This document shows, one piece after another, positions 35,060-45,719 of a stretch of 64,000 nt of DNA; position 1 is the stretch's first letter, and each line of letters begins with the position of its first letter. The DNA lies in contig OY294067.1 in assembly GCA_958510875.1 (NCBI GenBank), forward strand, positions 137,299,726-137,363,725. The letters run 5' to 3'. Source of the DNA: Endomychus coccineus (Eukaryota > Arthropoda > Insecta > Coleoptera > Endomychidae). Under the pieces are notes generated by a model. That model saw nothing but the letters and a program-made list of their open reading frames with translations, made no database searches and had not been told where the DNA came from. The position numbers and the translations under genes are program-made.

Positions 35060-36910
35060 TTTATATTTATAACCAGACAAACGTTGTTGCCATTATGGTT
35101 GAATTAAGTACTATAATTCCATTCGCATGACTGAAGAGGGATGTCAAAAATATATGATACTACTGAAACGGGGCTACTGGGCCCAAATATAATACAATTC
35201 CTATTCTATTTTCATCACTGTACAGTCTCTACAGTGTTTACGCATGCACAGACAGACATAATGTCAAAAATATTCTACATCAATTCAGAAATGCTCAAAA
35301 CGGAAATATATCTGCGTATATTCGGAAAAAAAATTTTGTACTAATAAAGTGAGGGAAACATAAAATTATTAAGTAGTCTTCCTAGGTATAATGTTCATCT
35401 CAAAACTCAAACTAAAACTGATTTCAGCAGTTGATAACCCAAGCAGTAATAGTAATAACCCCAAAACTAGAATGAAAGTTGGAAGTTTCATTGAAGATCA
35501 AGAATGCAACATGAAAAGAATTGATGAAATGTGTATAGTTTATTTGCGTTAAGAATGATGTGACATCATAGATCAAGGTCAGTCATTGTTATCAGATAAG
35601 GGAGCTTTTCAATGTTTTTGGATACCTCTAACGATTTGACTCAATAAAGTGTTTACAAACAAAATTGAGAGTTCTTTACTTATTATATTAAATAAGACAA
35701 ATTATTTATAATCTTAAATGTAATCAACAAACTGTTGGTGCCTACCAAGTGTTTGAAGAAAATAAAGTACCTAACCTACATACTGTTTCTACTTTCACCT
35801 GAAAGATTTAGATAAAGATAAGGAAAATTTACTTTCAGCTTCAAGTCAATATTATTAATTCATAATGTAATGTTGAAGTAAGCATTATTATTTATGGAAA
35901 CAAACACTCAAAATACCCGATTATCAAAATATTCAAATCAATGCACAATTTCCAAATCTACTTTCGATTATCTCAGTAACACTAATTTAGTAGGATAGGA
36001 ATTTTCAACCGAACTATCATCTATGCCAACTTGATCTCTGTAGTAGCTAGTTATACCCAAAATATTGTAGAATGGGGTTAAAATGTAATGGTATTGGGTA
36101 GAGAAAGCATTTCGTTGGCCATGTTTTCCAGGTAACATAATTAGCTGCTACGGTGGTGATTCTTCTAAATTCATTAAAAGTTGGAATTCAAACCTATTTA
36201 GGAAGTGGTTTTGATACATTTCACCACGATGATCGACATCCTTTGTTTTTTACACTAGGAATCAAACCTGCTGTACAATCAACATGAACTACGATACACA
36301 TTCACCAACATTCATCGTTTTCACAGTTTTAATATTAGAATCTTGCCAGGATTCACCGACAGTACCATCTTCGAACATCCATGTCCCGTCGAAATGAAAA
36401 AATGGACGCATTTACACATTCATCTTTCAGTTTAATATACTGATGTGAAAAATATAGGTACACGTTCGCAATTTACCCAGTCCACGACATAAATGAACGT
36501 AGAACGTAAATTTCCAGTCCTGGGAAGAATTGTTTCTGTATTTTTGAAAATTGATTCTATCAAAATTCAGATTCACAACAAATATATGAACTGTCAAGTC
36601 AAATCAAGAAATACATAATTTATATCGGCAACTCTGTAATGTGTCAACAGTATAAATGGAATATACCTAGTTTGATCATTGATTATCATGTATGTTAATC
36701 AATGGTTTGACGAAGGTAGCGCGGCACTCACTAAGGGGAATTGTTGAAATGAATTGGTTGCAAAAGTAACCGAATATGACATCATATTAACGTAAAAATT
36801 CTTTAGTAAAAAGTTTTTCAATGACGTCTCATTGACATTGACGTCATATATATTTCACATTAAAACTATTAGTAAATGTCAAAAGTGTAGAGTAAACTGG
36901 TCGTTACGAA
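35060..36910. other. No gene recognised
   Basis: AT-rich sequence with unmatched short frames, up to the mariner element. Confidence 0.35.
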
Positions 36911-36913
36911 GTT

Positions 36914-37449
36914 CAGGGTGTCCTCGAACTGCGTGGCCAAAATAAAACCGAAGATTCTTTGATTCGAAAAAAATTTGATGAGCCTTTTTACTTTTGCCTC
37001 AAGTGTCTTAATTAGCCGGTAGAGGGCTTCAAAGTTGCAAAAATAATTTTGTTTTTTCGGTATAACTTGAGAACGTGATTAAGGACTTTCACAATATTTG
37101 GCAGGTGAGTTACTGTCAATAATAGCCGTTTTTGAGAGTGGAGCACAGAGCCTTAGAGACCATCGAAATTGCTCCAACTTGAGGATGTAACGGGAAAAGT
37201 GTCCAGAACTTTTTTGTGGTCAATGTAATTACTCGATATTTTTTATGTAGATAGCTTATCTAATTTGAAAACTTTTCTTACTCTTAGAAAATTTTGATAA
37301 AATCAAGGGATTAGCTTGAAAAAATTAATTTTCGAGTCTCTGCAATGTTGGCTTTCTAATTTTACTTGATTAAAATACCTTAGTTGCCTTTGCTTTTCTA
37401 ATGTCATTTTGGCATTTGGAGAATTTATTCTCAAAACTCTCAGTTTTTA
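36914..37449 (+). repeat. Mariner-like left TIR
   Basis: It pairs with 38717-39252. Shared inner blocks include TAACGGGAAAAGTGTCCAGA and AATTTATTCTCAAAACT, the latter 20-30 bp upstream of the transposase ATG. Confidence 0.9.
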
Positions 37450-37479
37450 CTTTGCTTTCCATAAAAATTTTATAAAATT

Positions 37480-38537
37480 ATGGCTCAAAATTTCACTAAC
37501 ACTGAAATGGTTGATATGTTATTGATTTATGGACTTTGTCGTTGCAATGGCCGGAGAAGTGTACAAGTTCATGGGGAAAGATATCCGCACCGCAGAATTC
37601 CAAATCGGCAAACCTTTGCTAATATCGAGAGGCGACTTCGCGAAACTGGCAGATTTGAAGCAAATCGCAGAGAAACTGAACGCAGACGGACAAGAAGGAC
37701 GTTAGAGCTCGAAGAAGAGATACTGGAAGCGGTTGAAACTGAACCTAGGATAAGCACACGACGTTTGGGACTTCGTATTGGAGCCCCAACATCATTAGTT
37801 CATAATGTACTGAAAGAAGAACTGTTGTATCCCTATCATATTAAAACAGTTCAAGACTTATTGCCCATGGATCCAGGTCATCGGCTAGATTTCTGTCGGT
37901 TTATTGTCCAAAGACAAAACGCAAACCCCAATTTTTGTAGAATAATTATGTTCACGGACGAAGCTACTTTCACGAGATGTGGTATTTTTAACCTCCATAA
38001 TGAACATTTCTATGCTGATGAAAATCCTCATGAAACGGAAGTTACACATTTTCAGAATCAAACTAAAATCAATGTTTGGGTTGGAATTGTGGATAACTTT
38101 ATTATTGGTCCTACCGTTATACCCGATCGATTGAACGGGGAGAACTACTTGAACTTTTTGGAACAAAGGCTACCTGAACTGTTGGAAGACTTGCCCTTAC
38201 ACATTCGTCGTGACCTTTGGTTTATGCATGATGGTGCACCTCCTCATTTCACATTAGCTGTGAGGCGACATTTGAATGCGGAATATCCAGATCGCTGGAT
38301 AGGTAGAGGACACGATGCACCAGTGAACTGGCCGGCCCGCTCCCCTGATTTGACGCCCTGCTACTTCTTTCTATGGGGCGCTTTGAAGTCGAAAGTTTAT
38401 GCAGCTCCAGTAAACACACACAGGATTTATTGAAGAATGATCCTGAAGTACTAGCCAGAGTTCAATTCAATTTCTTGAAACGAATTAATTTGTGTATTCA
38501 GGAAAATGGGCAACATTTCGAACAATTGATGCCTTAG
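37480..38537 (+). pseudogene. Mariner/Tc1-superfamily transposase, third catalytic Asp replaced
   Basis: The main frame gives 317 residues from 37480. The N-terminus (1-125) has paired helix-turn-helix motifs typical of mariner transposases (IPNRQTFANIERRLRETGRF; STRRLGLRIGAPTSLVHNVL). The catalytic domain shows FTDEATF (D160) and MHDGAPPHF (D251). The third block reads WPARSPDLTPCYFFLWG, where related proteins have 'DLTPLDFFLWG': the expected Asp is Tyr295, 43 residues after D251. This should abolish cut-and-paste activity. A frameshift near 38410 ends the frame at 38433; the missing tail, LLKNDPEVLARVQFNFLKRI and HFEQLMP, continues in the next frame to a stop at 38537. It is otherwise the best preserved transposase in the window. 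Confidence 0.9.
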
Positions 38538-38716
38538 CGATTTCCCAAAAGGTTTTGTTGTTTCTTTTAATTTAGCATTTGTTTTTCCTAAATAATCACA
38601 TCGTTTCCCCATTTCTATTGTTTTTATTATTCGTGTTTTACCGAGATATTAAACATTTCAGTGTTAGTGAAATTTTGAGTCATAATTTTATAAAATTTTT
38701 AACGGGAAGCCAATCA

Positions 38717-39252
38717 AAAACTGACAGTTTTGAGAATAAATTCTCCAAATGCCAAAATGACATTAGAAAAGCAAAGGCAACTAAGGTATTTTAATCAAGT
38801 AAAATTAGTAAGCCAAAATTGCAGAGACTCGAAAATTAATTTTTTCAAGCTAATCCGTTGATTTTATCAAAATTTTCCAAGAGTAAAAAAAGTTTTCAAA
38901 TTAGATAAGCTGTCCACATAAGAAATATCGAGTGAATTACATTGACCACAAAAAAGTTCTGGACACTTTTCCCGTTACATCCTCAAGTTTAAGCCATTTC
39001 TATGGTCTCTAAGGCTCTGTGCTTCACTCTCAAAAACGGATATTATTGACAATAACTCATCTGCCAAATATTGTAAAAGTCCTTCATCACGTTCTCAAGT
39101 TATACCGAAAAAACAAAAGTATTTTTGCAACTTTGAAGCCCTCTACCGGCTAAACAAGACACTTGAGGCCAAAGTAAAAAAGGCTCATCAAATTATTTTC
39201 AAATCAAAGAATCTTCGGTTTTATTTTGGCCACGCAGTTCGAGGACATTCTG
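38717..39252 (-). repeat. Mariner-like right TIR
   Basis: It is the reverse complement of the left TIR with scattered substitutions, ending ...GAGGACATTCTG next to TA. Confidence 0.9.
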
Positions 39253-41445
39253 TATATTATCCTTTCGAAACTCACCTCATAATCAAACCGCTAACATCAT
39301 CTGGCAGGTAATACTATTTCAGAATTCTGAAGATGTTATTCGCTATAATAACCTGCCAGTAATTGAATCGATAATAACCTCATCCTCACGATCGTTTTTG
39401 TCGATATGGTTTTCCTTCCCACTCAAATAGAAAAACCGGTACCCAAATTTGGCGAAAAACAGCTTTCTGTAACGAGTATGACTTGAGAGCTTGTTGGTTA
39501 TTTTTGTGTCCTTATTTGAAGGAATCGCAATATTAATTTCATGGTTCACCGATTCAGAAGTTGTGAATCACAACTAAACTACTTCCTGAGATAACTTGTG
39601 AACTTTTAACCTCGGACGACCGTTACAACTGTAATTGTGACGTCACTACCAATCTTTCACATTTCAAATCTTTATCGAATTGATGCTTATTTCTATTATC
39701 ATGAGGATTATAATAGAATATCGTGAAATATAGCTACATTGATTCGTACGTAACTCTAAGCATATATTTATTTACGAGCTTTAATTACTGTAGTCTTAGA
39801 GAGAACAATAAAATGCTCCTATTTTGACATGAAAATTGTTAAGTTTTACTTCATAATTTATATCTGATTTCAATTTTGTTTTTAAATAATGAAGCATACC
39901 TATCTCATCACATTTCCAGATGTTCCGAAATACCGCCTTCGCATTGGAACCACTTAAATATTCGTTGAGAGAAATCAGATAAATCTTATTAAGGGGAAAC
40001 AGTGAACTTATTCTAACCCGTATTCCTTGGTGCGATAAAGGACAATATAAGACCTTTCAAATTTACTGAAATTCTTCTGACAATAAGTGGTGGGGGTGTG
40101 ACCACATCACTATCGGAATCAATTCATGTATTTCTCATTCTACGCAACTTGTATTTCTTTAGCTCAATCTTATATTCATTATTCGGTTTAACATTGTCCA
40201 TTCTTCACGACAATGTACTACAACAAGTTGATATTAACATTGGTACAACGTATTGAATCAAAGTTAAATAATCAGTAGATCACAACTTCTCTCGCCCTAC
40301 TTTCATAAGAACGATTTTTCGCTTTCGAGCACGTCTGCTGGTTTAATCTATGGTTGTGGCATATATTCACTAGGAAACAGCCCTAATATTTTTCCATTGG
40401 TTAGAAAGGCTCAACACGGACATTTCCAGGAAAGCAGTAAATTTTTTTATGCCGAATACAATACCTACTACTCTTATACAACACAAAGCCAGACTGGGTC
40501 ATCAAATTGCCACAGTCGAATGACTCCAACCAGCCCCTTTACATTATGTTATAATAACTGCTCCAAATGTAATGAATACATTAATTTTTTGGGGGAAAAA
40601 CACTGAACTTCGTAAATTTTTGTTGCAAACTGCACATCCTGTGTATTTTTTGATTTTTGGATTCTTTATGGAAAGCTGATTTCAGAAACCTATCACACGT
40701 GGTATCCAAAGTTGACAATTTGGGAGTTACAGACATTTGAAATGATGTTCTTTCAACATCGTTAATAGTAATGCTTAAATTCATCATTTATGTACAGTGC
40801 CATAACTTGTTCTTGAACTCGGACAGGTTGATTCTCGTTTCCTTGAAGACATTTCCCATTTAGAACGAATAAACGGAATTTCAAAATCTCATATTGTTGA
40901 ATAGACAATTGAAGAATAGTTGTAATCTTAAAGGGGGCAGGAACAGAGGAAAGATTGTTATGTAAAGAGTGTCTTTTTTTAAATAAGCCACTGTACAGGA
41001 ATGATGGATTTGAGCATTACTATTACCGAAGTTTCAAATAACGTCATTGCGAACTTGGAGTCCCATGTATGATAGGTTTCTGAAATTAGTTCTTTTGCAA
41101 ATTCCAAGAATTGAAAAATTTACAGGATATTCCATTCCAAAATTATATCTGTGATGTCATAGCCGCGACGGCCGTGAATTCGGAATCGTAACGAATATCA
41201 GAACAAATGTGATGATAACGTAAAAAAATAATTCATCCGTTCCATTTGGACCACAGTATATATATTGTTATATATTTATTTGTACATAAAATAGTCGAGA
41301 TTTTAGAAAATTAATTGTCTTCTCTATGACAATATTAATAACAATTTAATAGAAATATAGTCGGATAACTACATACCCTTCAATTTTTTTATGAAGCTAT
41401 AGGGATCTGAAATGATGGTTAGGTACTTGCTTTACCATTCCAGTA
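39253..41445. other. No gene recognised
   Basis: Near 39303-39358, TGGCAGGTAATACTATTTC and a distant near-complement ending AACCTGCCA form a weak hairpin. No coding similarity was seen elsewhere. Confidence 0.35.
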
Positions 41446-41449
41446 TGGC

Positions 41450-42260
41450 GGACGAGTTGTCACATTATTTGTTTACGTACATATAAAGCAATGCGTATAT
41501 CTTGATTTTGTTTCTAATTCAAGAGGTGATCCTCACAAAATAGAAGGCCAAATTAATAAAAATAATGGTTCTATTTTAAGCATGAAATGTTCATGCAAGG
41601 CAGGACAAGGGGGACAGTGTAAACATGTCATGGCAACATTATTATATTGCTACAAGTAAGAGGTTATGTTAACATAAAAACATCAATATATGATTATTAA
41701 TATTGTGATTATTATAAAGAAAATAAAAGTTACCGATTAACTGATAACATCAAAGGAATAATAAGGAACATTTTCAGCTTACAGTCAACCAGCAATCTGC
41801 ACAGTTGGCTTGACAAATTAAATGTAGGTATGTGAAATGAACGACTGTTTTAAAAGAATAATCCAAAGTTTAGAAGGAGATTATATTTCCATCTGTGAGG
41901 AAAGTACTTTAATTATGATTTCTGGAAAAGTCATAGGAAATATCGTATAACAGGTTCCAGAGTTTATGAAATATACACTTATGCCACTAATAAAAATGCC
42001 AATTGGAATCAAAAAAGTAATACGTACTTCAATCCGCAAGAGTTCAGAAGTGAGTACACAAACAGGGATTGCGAGTGAAGATAAAGCCATAGAAAAATTC
42101 ATCTCAGTTTCAACAACAGAGGTCGAAGTGGGTTAAATTATTTCTACAACAAATTATTGGCTCGCTTACTCTGCTGATGGTGTAGTTGTGGAGAATAGTA
42201 AATCCAAGTCTTCACTAGAAATAAAATGTCCTGCCTGTAAAAGGATCAGAAATGACAATT
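41450..42260 (+). pseudogene. SWIM zinc finger plus YqaJ-type nuclease, spliced, decayed
   Basis: Exon 1 (to 41655) reads VYVHIKQCVYLDFV ... ILSMKCSCKAGQGGQCKHVM: a SWIM zinc finger (C-x-C...C-x-H). It ends at a donor, TACAA|GTAAGA. Exon 2 (41778-41827) follows an acceptor TTTTCAG and reads LQSTSNLHSWLDKLNV, ending before GTATGTG. From about 41925 a YqaJ-like (lambda-exonuclease fold) domain follows: FWKSHRKYRITGSRVYEIYT, then GIASEDKAIEKF, YWLAYSADGVVVENS and SLEIKCPACK, with the E, D and E-x-K residues of that family. A stop (VEVG then TAA, expected Leu) and frame shifts break it. SWIM-YqaJ proteins are multicopy in aphids and other animals and may be element-borne; their role is not established. 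Confidence 0.75.
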
Positions 42261-42294
42261 GAGGAAGCTTGAAAATGTTTATAAGTGTATAACA

Positions 42295-42395
42295 CAGTAA
42301 AAGAAATACAACTTGTTAGGTTAAGTTAGGTAAATAATAGAAATACAGCTTGTTAGGTTAAGTTAGGTAAATAATAGAAATAAAACTTGTTACTC
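42295..42395 (+). repeat. ~41-bp tandem repeat with TTAGG-like core
   Basis: AGAAATACAACTTGTTAGG then TTAAGTTAGGTAAATAAT is repeated twice and begins a third time. The TTAGGTTAAGTTAGG core looks like the insect telomere repeat TTAGG but is not an uninterrupted array. Confidence 0.75.
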
Positions 42396-42662
42396 TTTTG
42401 CACAGAAAAATGTTATCAAACGGCTTTCATTTATTGTTTATTATTCTTACAAGCTACTGAATGTACAATAAATTTTCAAGTTTTACTCCAAAATACTCCA
42501 AAAACTCTTGTAATACATATGTTTATATGTAAATAATATTTTCTGTGACAATTCGTTGTTTCGGCGTAGAAAACACCAGAGGGCGGTAATGTCATTTCGG
42601 CTCCCTATAGGTTATATATAAATTCTCGGGAAATAGGTCACCCTAACACATATGCTTATTAT

Positions 42663-42711
42663 TTTCGTCTTTACGTATGTTTCGTTCTTACGACCATCAT
42701 CAGAAGACAAA
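42663..42711 (-). ncRNA. Type I hammerhead ribozyme (best copy)
   Basis: The minus strand gives, in order: stem I 5' side GTCTT (42708-42704), CTGATGA (42703-42697), stem II GGTC/GAAC with loop GTAA (one mismatch), G-A-A at 42683-42681, a two-pair stem III AC/GT with loop ATAC, and the cleavage triplet GTA ending at 42672, then AAGAC, which pairs with GTCTT. Stem I can extend to about eight pairs. The minimal stem III is the known signature of PLE hammerheads. One extra T lies between CTGATGA and stem II, as in the other copies. The predicted cut is after 42672. Confidence 0.7.
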
Positions 42712-43289
42712 TCATCCTTATCGCCACAACTTCAATTAAAAACGCCCACGTCGCCAAAACCAATAGAAACACGAGTAATCGAAATTAATGTTTTAAGGTG
42801 TGTGTGTATCAAGAATCCACTGCTTAGCAATTTCCTTATAGAATTCAAAATCATTTCAAGCAATGTTTAAATACGACTGAAACCAAAAAATGTAATGCTC
42901 AAGTATTCACTTTCGAACCACATGTTATAGATTTATGAGGTAATAGAAAAACTTTATTAGAAATATTGCTAATCCACCTAAAATATACTTTTAACATTAT
43001 AAAGACGCATGTAGGAATTTGAGAGGGTTTTAATTACTTAAATTAGTATAAATCTGTGATACGGGAGGTTAATGAAGATATTAACAAGAGAGAAGAATCG
43101 CAGAATAGAAATCGAAGGATAATAAGTTTGGCAAGGTGCAATATAAGGAGACGTATGCTGAATTATTAAATTAACTTCATAAAAATTGTTTAAATTTGTG
43201 TATTAAATAAGCCTGCACAAATGTAGCAGAGGTTGAAAACAAAATTAGGCATGTTGAACAATCCTGTTATCTGAATTTTGATAGCAACT

Positions 43290-45026
43290 TTATCACCCAA
43301 TTTTTTCGAAATGGCAGAACAATTTGAAAAAAAATTTCAACGTTATCAAAACCATTTGATCAAAAAAGATAAATAGTTTAATGGAGTGCGTAACTAATGA
43401 AAAACAAAAAATCAATAAACAATGGTAAAAAACCTAACAGACACGAAAATTCCGGATGAGATGCAGCACACGTTAAGCTGAGGTCCGAAATTTGCATTGT
43501 CTTATAATGAAAAATTGTCTATCGACAATATAGTTGGTAATTTAGAATGCGCAATTAGAAATTAAAAAAAAATTAAGAAAAAAATTTAATTTGAAATAAA
43601 ATTTGACAAATAAAAAAATAAACAAAAGGCAGAAATAGACATAGCAAAAAGTCATTTCAACTATCACACAAAAAGACAAACGAGTTCTTAGATGCTAACC
43701 CTCGAATATTAGTTTTGAACGCGAATAATTGTAATAAAACCGTCATAATGAATGGAGATGACTAAGAAAACAAAATAGGAGATCTATTAAATGATGAAAC
43801 AACTTACAAAAGATTAAAATCTGACCCTACATTATCAGCACAAAATGACATGAATAAATTAATAAATAAATGGTACAAAAATATGATAATCCCTATTGAA
43901 ACTATATAAAATAGATATACCTTTAAGACCCATTGTAAGTAATATCAGAGCGCCAACCTACATTTTATCAAAATCTATCACCTACAATATAATAAGAAAA
44001 AAATAATTTTATGTGAACGACTCATGGCAATTTATTGTGTTTGTAAAAATCAATCCGTACCCGTAGAGCATCTATTAATTTCCTTGGACGTTGTTTCTTT
44101 ATTTACAAATATACAATATTATTATTATTATCATTATTATCACTATTATTATTAATATTTTGAACAAATATACGGCACAGCAATGGGATCTCCTATTTCA
44201 GCTACTATTTCTAGTTATGGAATGCCTAGAGGAATCTGTAATGAATTCCTTAGATTTTGAACCAGTATTCTCCAAACCTTATGTATATGATTGCCTAATA
44301 TGTGTTCCCAATCATAAAATTCAGTACGTGATTAATGAAATTAACAATTTCCAATGTAAACTTCAATTTACTTGTGAAATAGAAGTGAACAAAAACAAAA
44401 ATGTCCTAGATGTGATCATTAGGCATGATTCAGATGAAAAAATTAAAACTTCGTGATTTACTAAAGAAGTTTGATCTCAACGATATCTTCACTTCAATTC
44501 AGTTGCACCAACAAGATATAAAAAAGCGTTATAAACAGCCTTACAAATCGCGCTGTTAAATTGTCCCACCCACAGAACCGTCCCAAAAATTGCAAAATTG
44601 TTCGTTATACGCTGTAAATGAATGGCTACCCAAAAACATTTTTCAACCTCATCATAAAAATGAACATAATATACAACATTATCATACATTCCGGAGACCT
44701 CAGACAAAATTAAGAAATGTTTAAAAAAGTATGATATAAATGTTGCGCATGAACCTACTGTGTTGGTAAATATTTTTCAAATCAAAACCTTTGATATCTA
44801 AAGATAAACGAACCCACAAATTAAATTGTTCAGATTGCTTTGGGACTTTACAGGAATCTCAAAAAAATATTCACAAAAAGAATGTATGGCCATAAGTGTA
44901 TCACCAGAAATAAAATTCCTTGCCCTTGCTAAACATTGTTTTGATTATAACCATCAATTCAATTACAAAAATGTTAATATTTTAACTAAAGAAACCAATT
45001 ATTATAAAAGATCTTTGATTAATTAA
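43290..45026 (+). pseudogene. Penelope-like RT plus degenerate GIY-YIG
   Basis: The N-terminal extension is visible as LSLGPKFALSYNEKLSIDNI (with frame fixes, about 43470-43530), then ILVLNANNCNKTVIMNGDD and RLKSDPTLSAQNDMNKLINK, and RAPTYILSKSITYN near 43950. These are PLE-specific RT blocks. The palm lies in VFSKPYVYDCLICVPNHKIQ (44260-44320); the catalytic YVDD reads YVYD, so the first Asp is lost. NFQCKLQFTCEI follows, then a long broken linker and KFLALAKHCFDYNHQF at 44910-44960, the conserved C-terminal tail after GIY-YIG. The GIY-YIG start itself is unclear. An ATT repeat run (44110-44160) has expanded within the gene. Confidence 0.8.
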
Positions 45027-45039
45027 AACCCTTGCAAAT

Positions 45040-45265
45040 TCGTAAATGTGTCTTTGTAATGTTAAAATTATATTTTAGGTAGAATAGTCAAGTAGCAAGT
45101 CTAACAACTTTTTCTATTACCTCATAAATCTTTAACGTCTGGTTCGAAAGTGGATACTTGAACGTTGTTTTTTAGTTTCAGTCGTAGTCAATCAAACATA
45201 GCTTGAAATGACTTCTAATTTTATAAGAAAATTGTTAAGCAGTGAATTCTTGATACATACATACA
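45040..45265 (-). repeat. PLE right terminal repeat (inverted relative to the left)
   Basis: Reverse complement of 42800-43015, as described for the element. It begins about 15 bp after the PLE stop codon at 45026. Confidence 0.8.
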
Positions 45266-45371
45266 TACTTAAAGCCCTTGTTTTTTTCATTTAAAATTGT
45301 TACACTTCCTTCTCTCTACATTTTAACCACTCTGATTGAGGTTCATCGTAATTTGGAAAACTAACTGTGAT

Positions 45372-45545
45372 TTTTATACCCACCCTATAAGATCTGGCAA
45401 ACCAATCAGGTCTTCTAAATTGCGCTTAACGAAATCAATTAAAAACTCTCCTAATATAAAAGTTTACAATAAATTCCCTCAGAAAATTAAAGACCTACCC
45501 CAAAAGCCGTTCTATTTTACCCATTTTAATCGTTTAATCGGTTGA
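45372..45545 (+). pseudogene. LINE RT C-terminal end with microsatellite tail
   Basis: The frame IRSGKPIRSSKLRLTKSIKN then SPNIKVYNKFPQKIKDLPQK and a stop after FNRLIG is the typical C-terminus of CR1/Jockey-like LINEs ('TR....L.........G.k.YN.LP..ik.l'). About 150 bp later a short TCTA repeat (45695-45712) may be the LINE 3' tail. Confidence 0.65.
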
Positions 45546-45719
45546 GGAATTCTTAGATGCTTCATTCTAAACAAATTTACTGCTTAATTTCACTTCACAG
45601 CCTTAATTCAACTCTATTTTTGTGAAATTATTTATACCTAATTTGACATGCTGTGAACAAAATTATTAATGTAACACAGTGTAAATGTCTATCTATCTAT
45701 CTATAGATTTTTTTCTCTT

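Larger units (their letters stand above)
36914..39252 (+). mobile_element. Mariner-like element with ~536-bp terminal inverted repeats
   Basis: The ends CAGGGTGTCCTCGAACTGCG (36914) and its near-complement ending at 39252 define 2.34 kb. The left flank is TT and the right flank TA, consistent with a TA target site with one mutated copy. The TIRs run from 36914 to about 37449 and from about 38717 to 39252, far longer than the 20-30 bp of classical mariners. They surround a single transposase gene with about 30 bp between the inner TIR edge and the start codon. A few differences separate the arms, so the copy is moderately old. Confidence 0.9.
42610..45265 (+). mobile_element. Penelope-like element with inverted terminal repeats and hammerhead
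   Basis: The left repeat (42610-43015, carrying a minus-strand hammerhead) precedes a decayed PLE gene on the plus strand. Beyond the gene, 45040-45265 is the reverse complement of 42800-43015 (for example CACTTTCGAACCACATGTTA and its near-complement, TTTATGAGGTAATAGAAAAA, CAAGAATCCACTGCTTAGCA). PLE pseudo-LTRs are known in both direct and inverted arrangements, so this fits the family. Terminal sequence between 42610 and 42800 has no partner on the right, so the right repeat is truncated. Confidence 0.8.
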
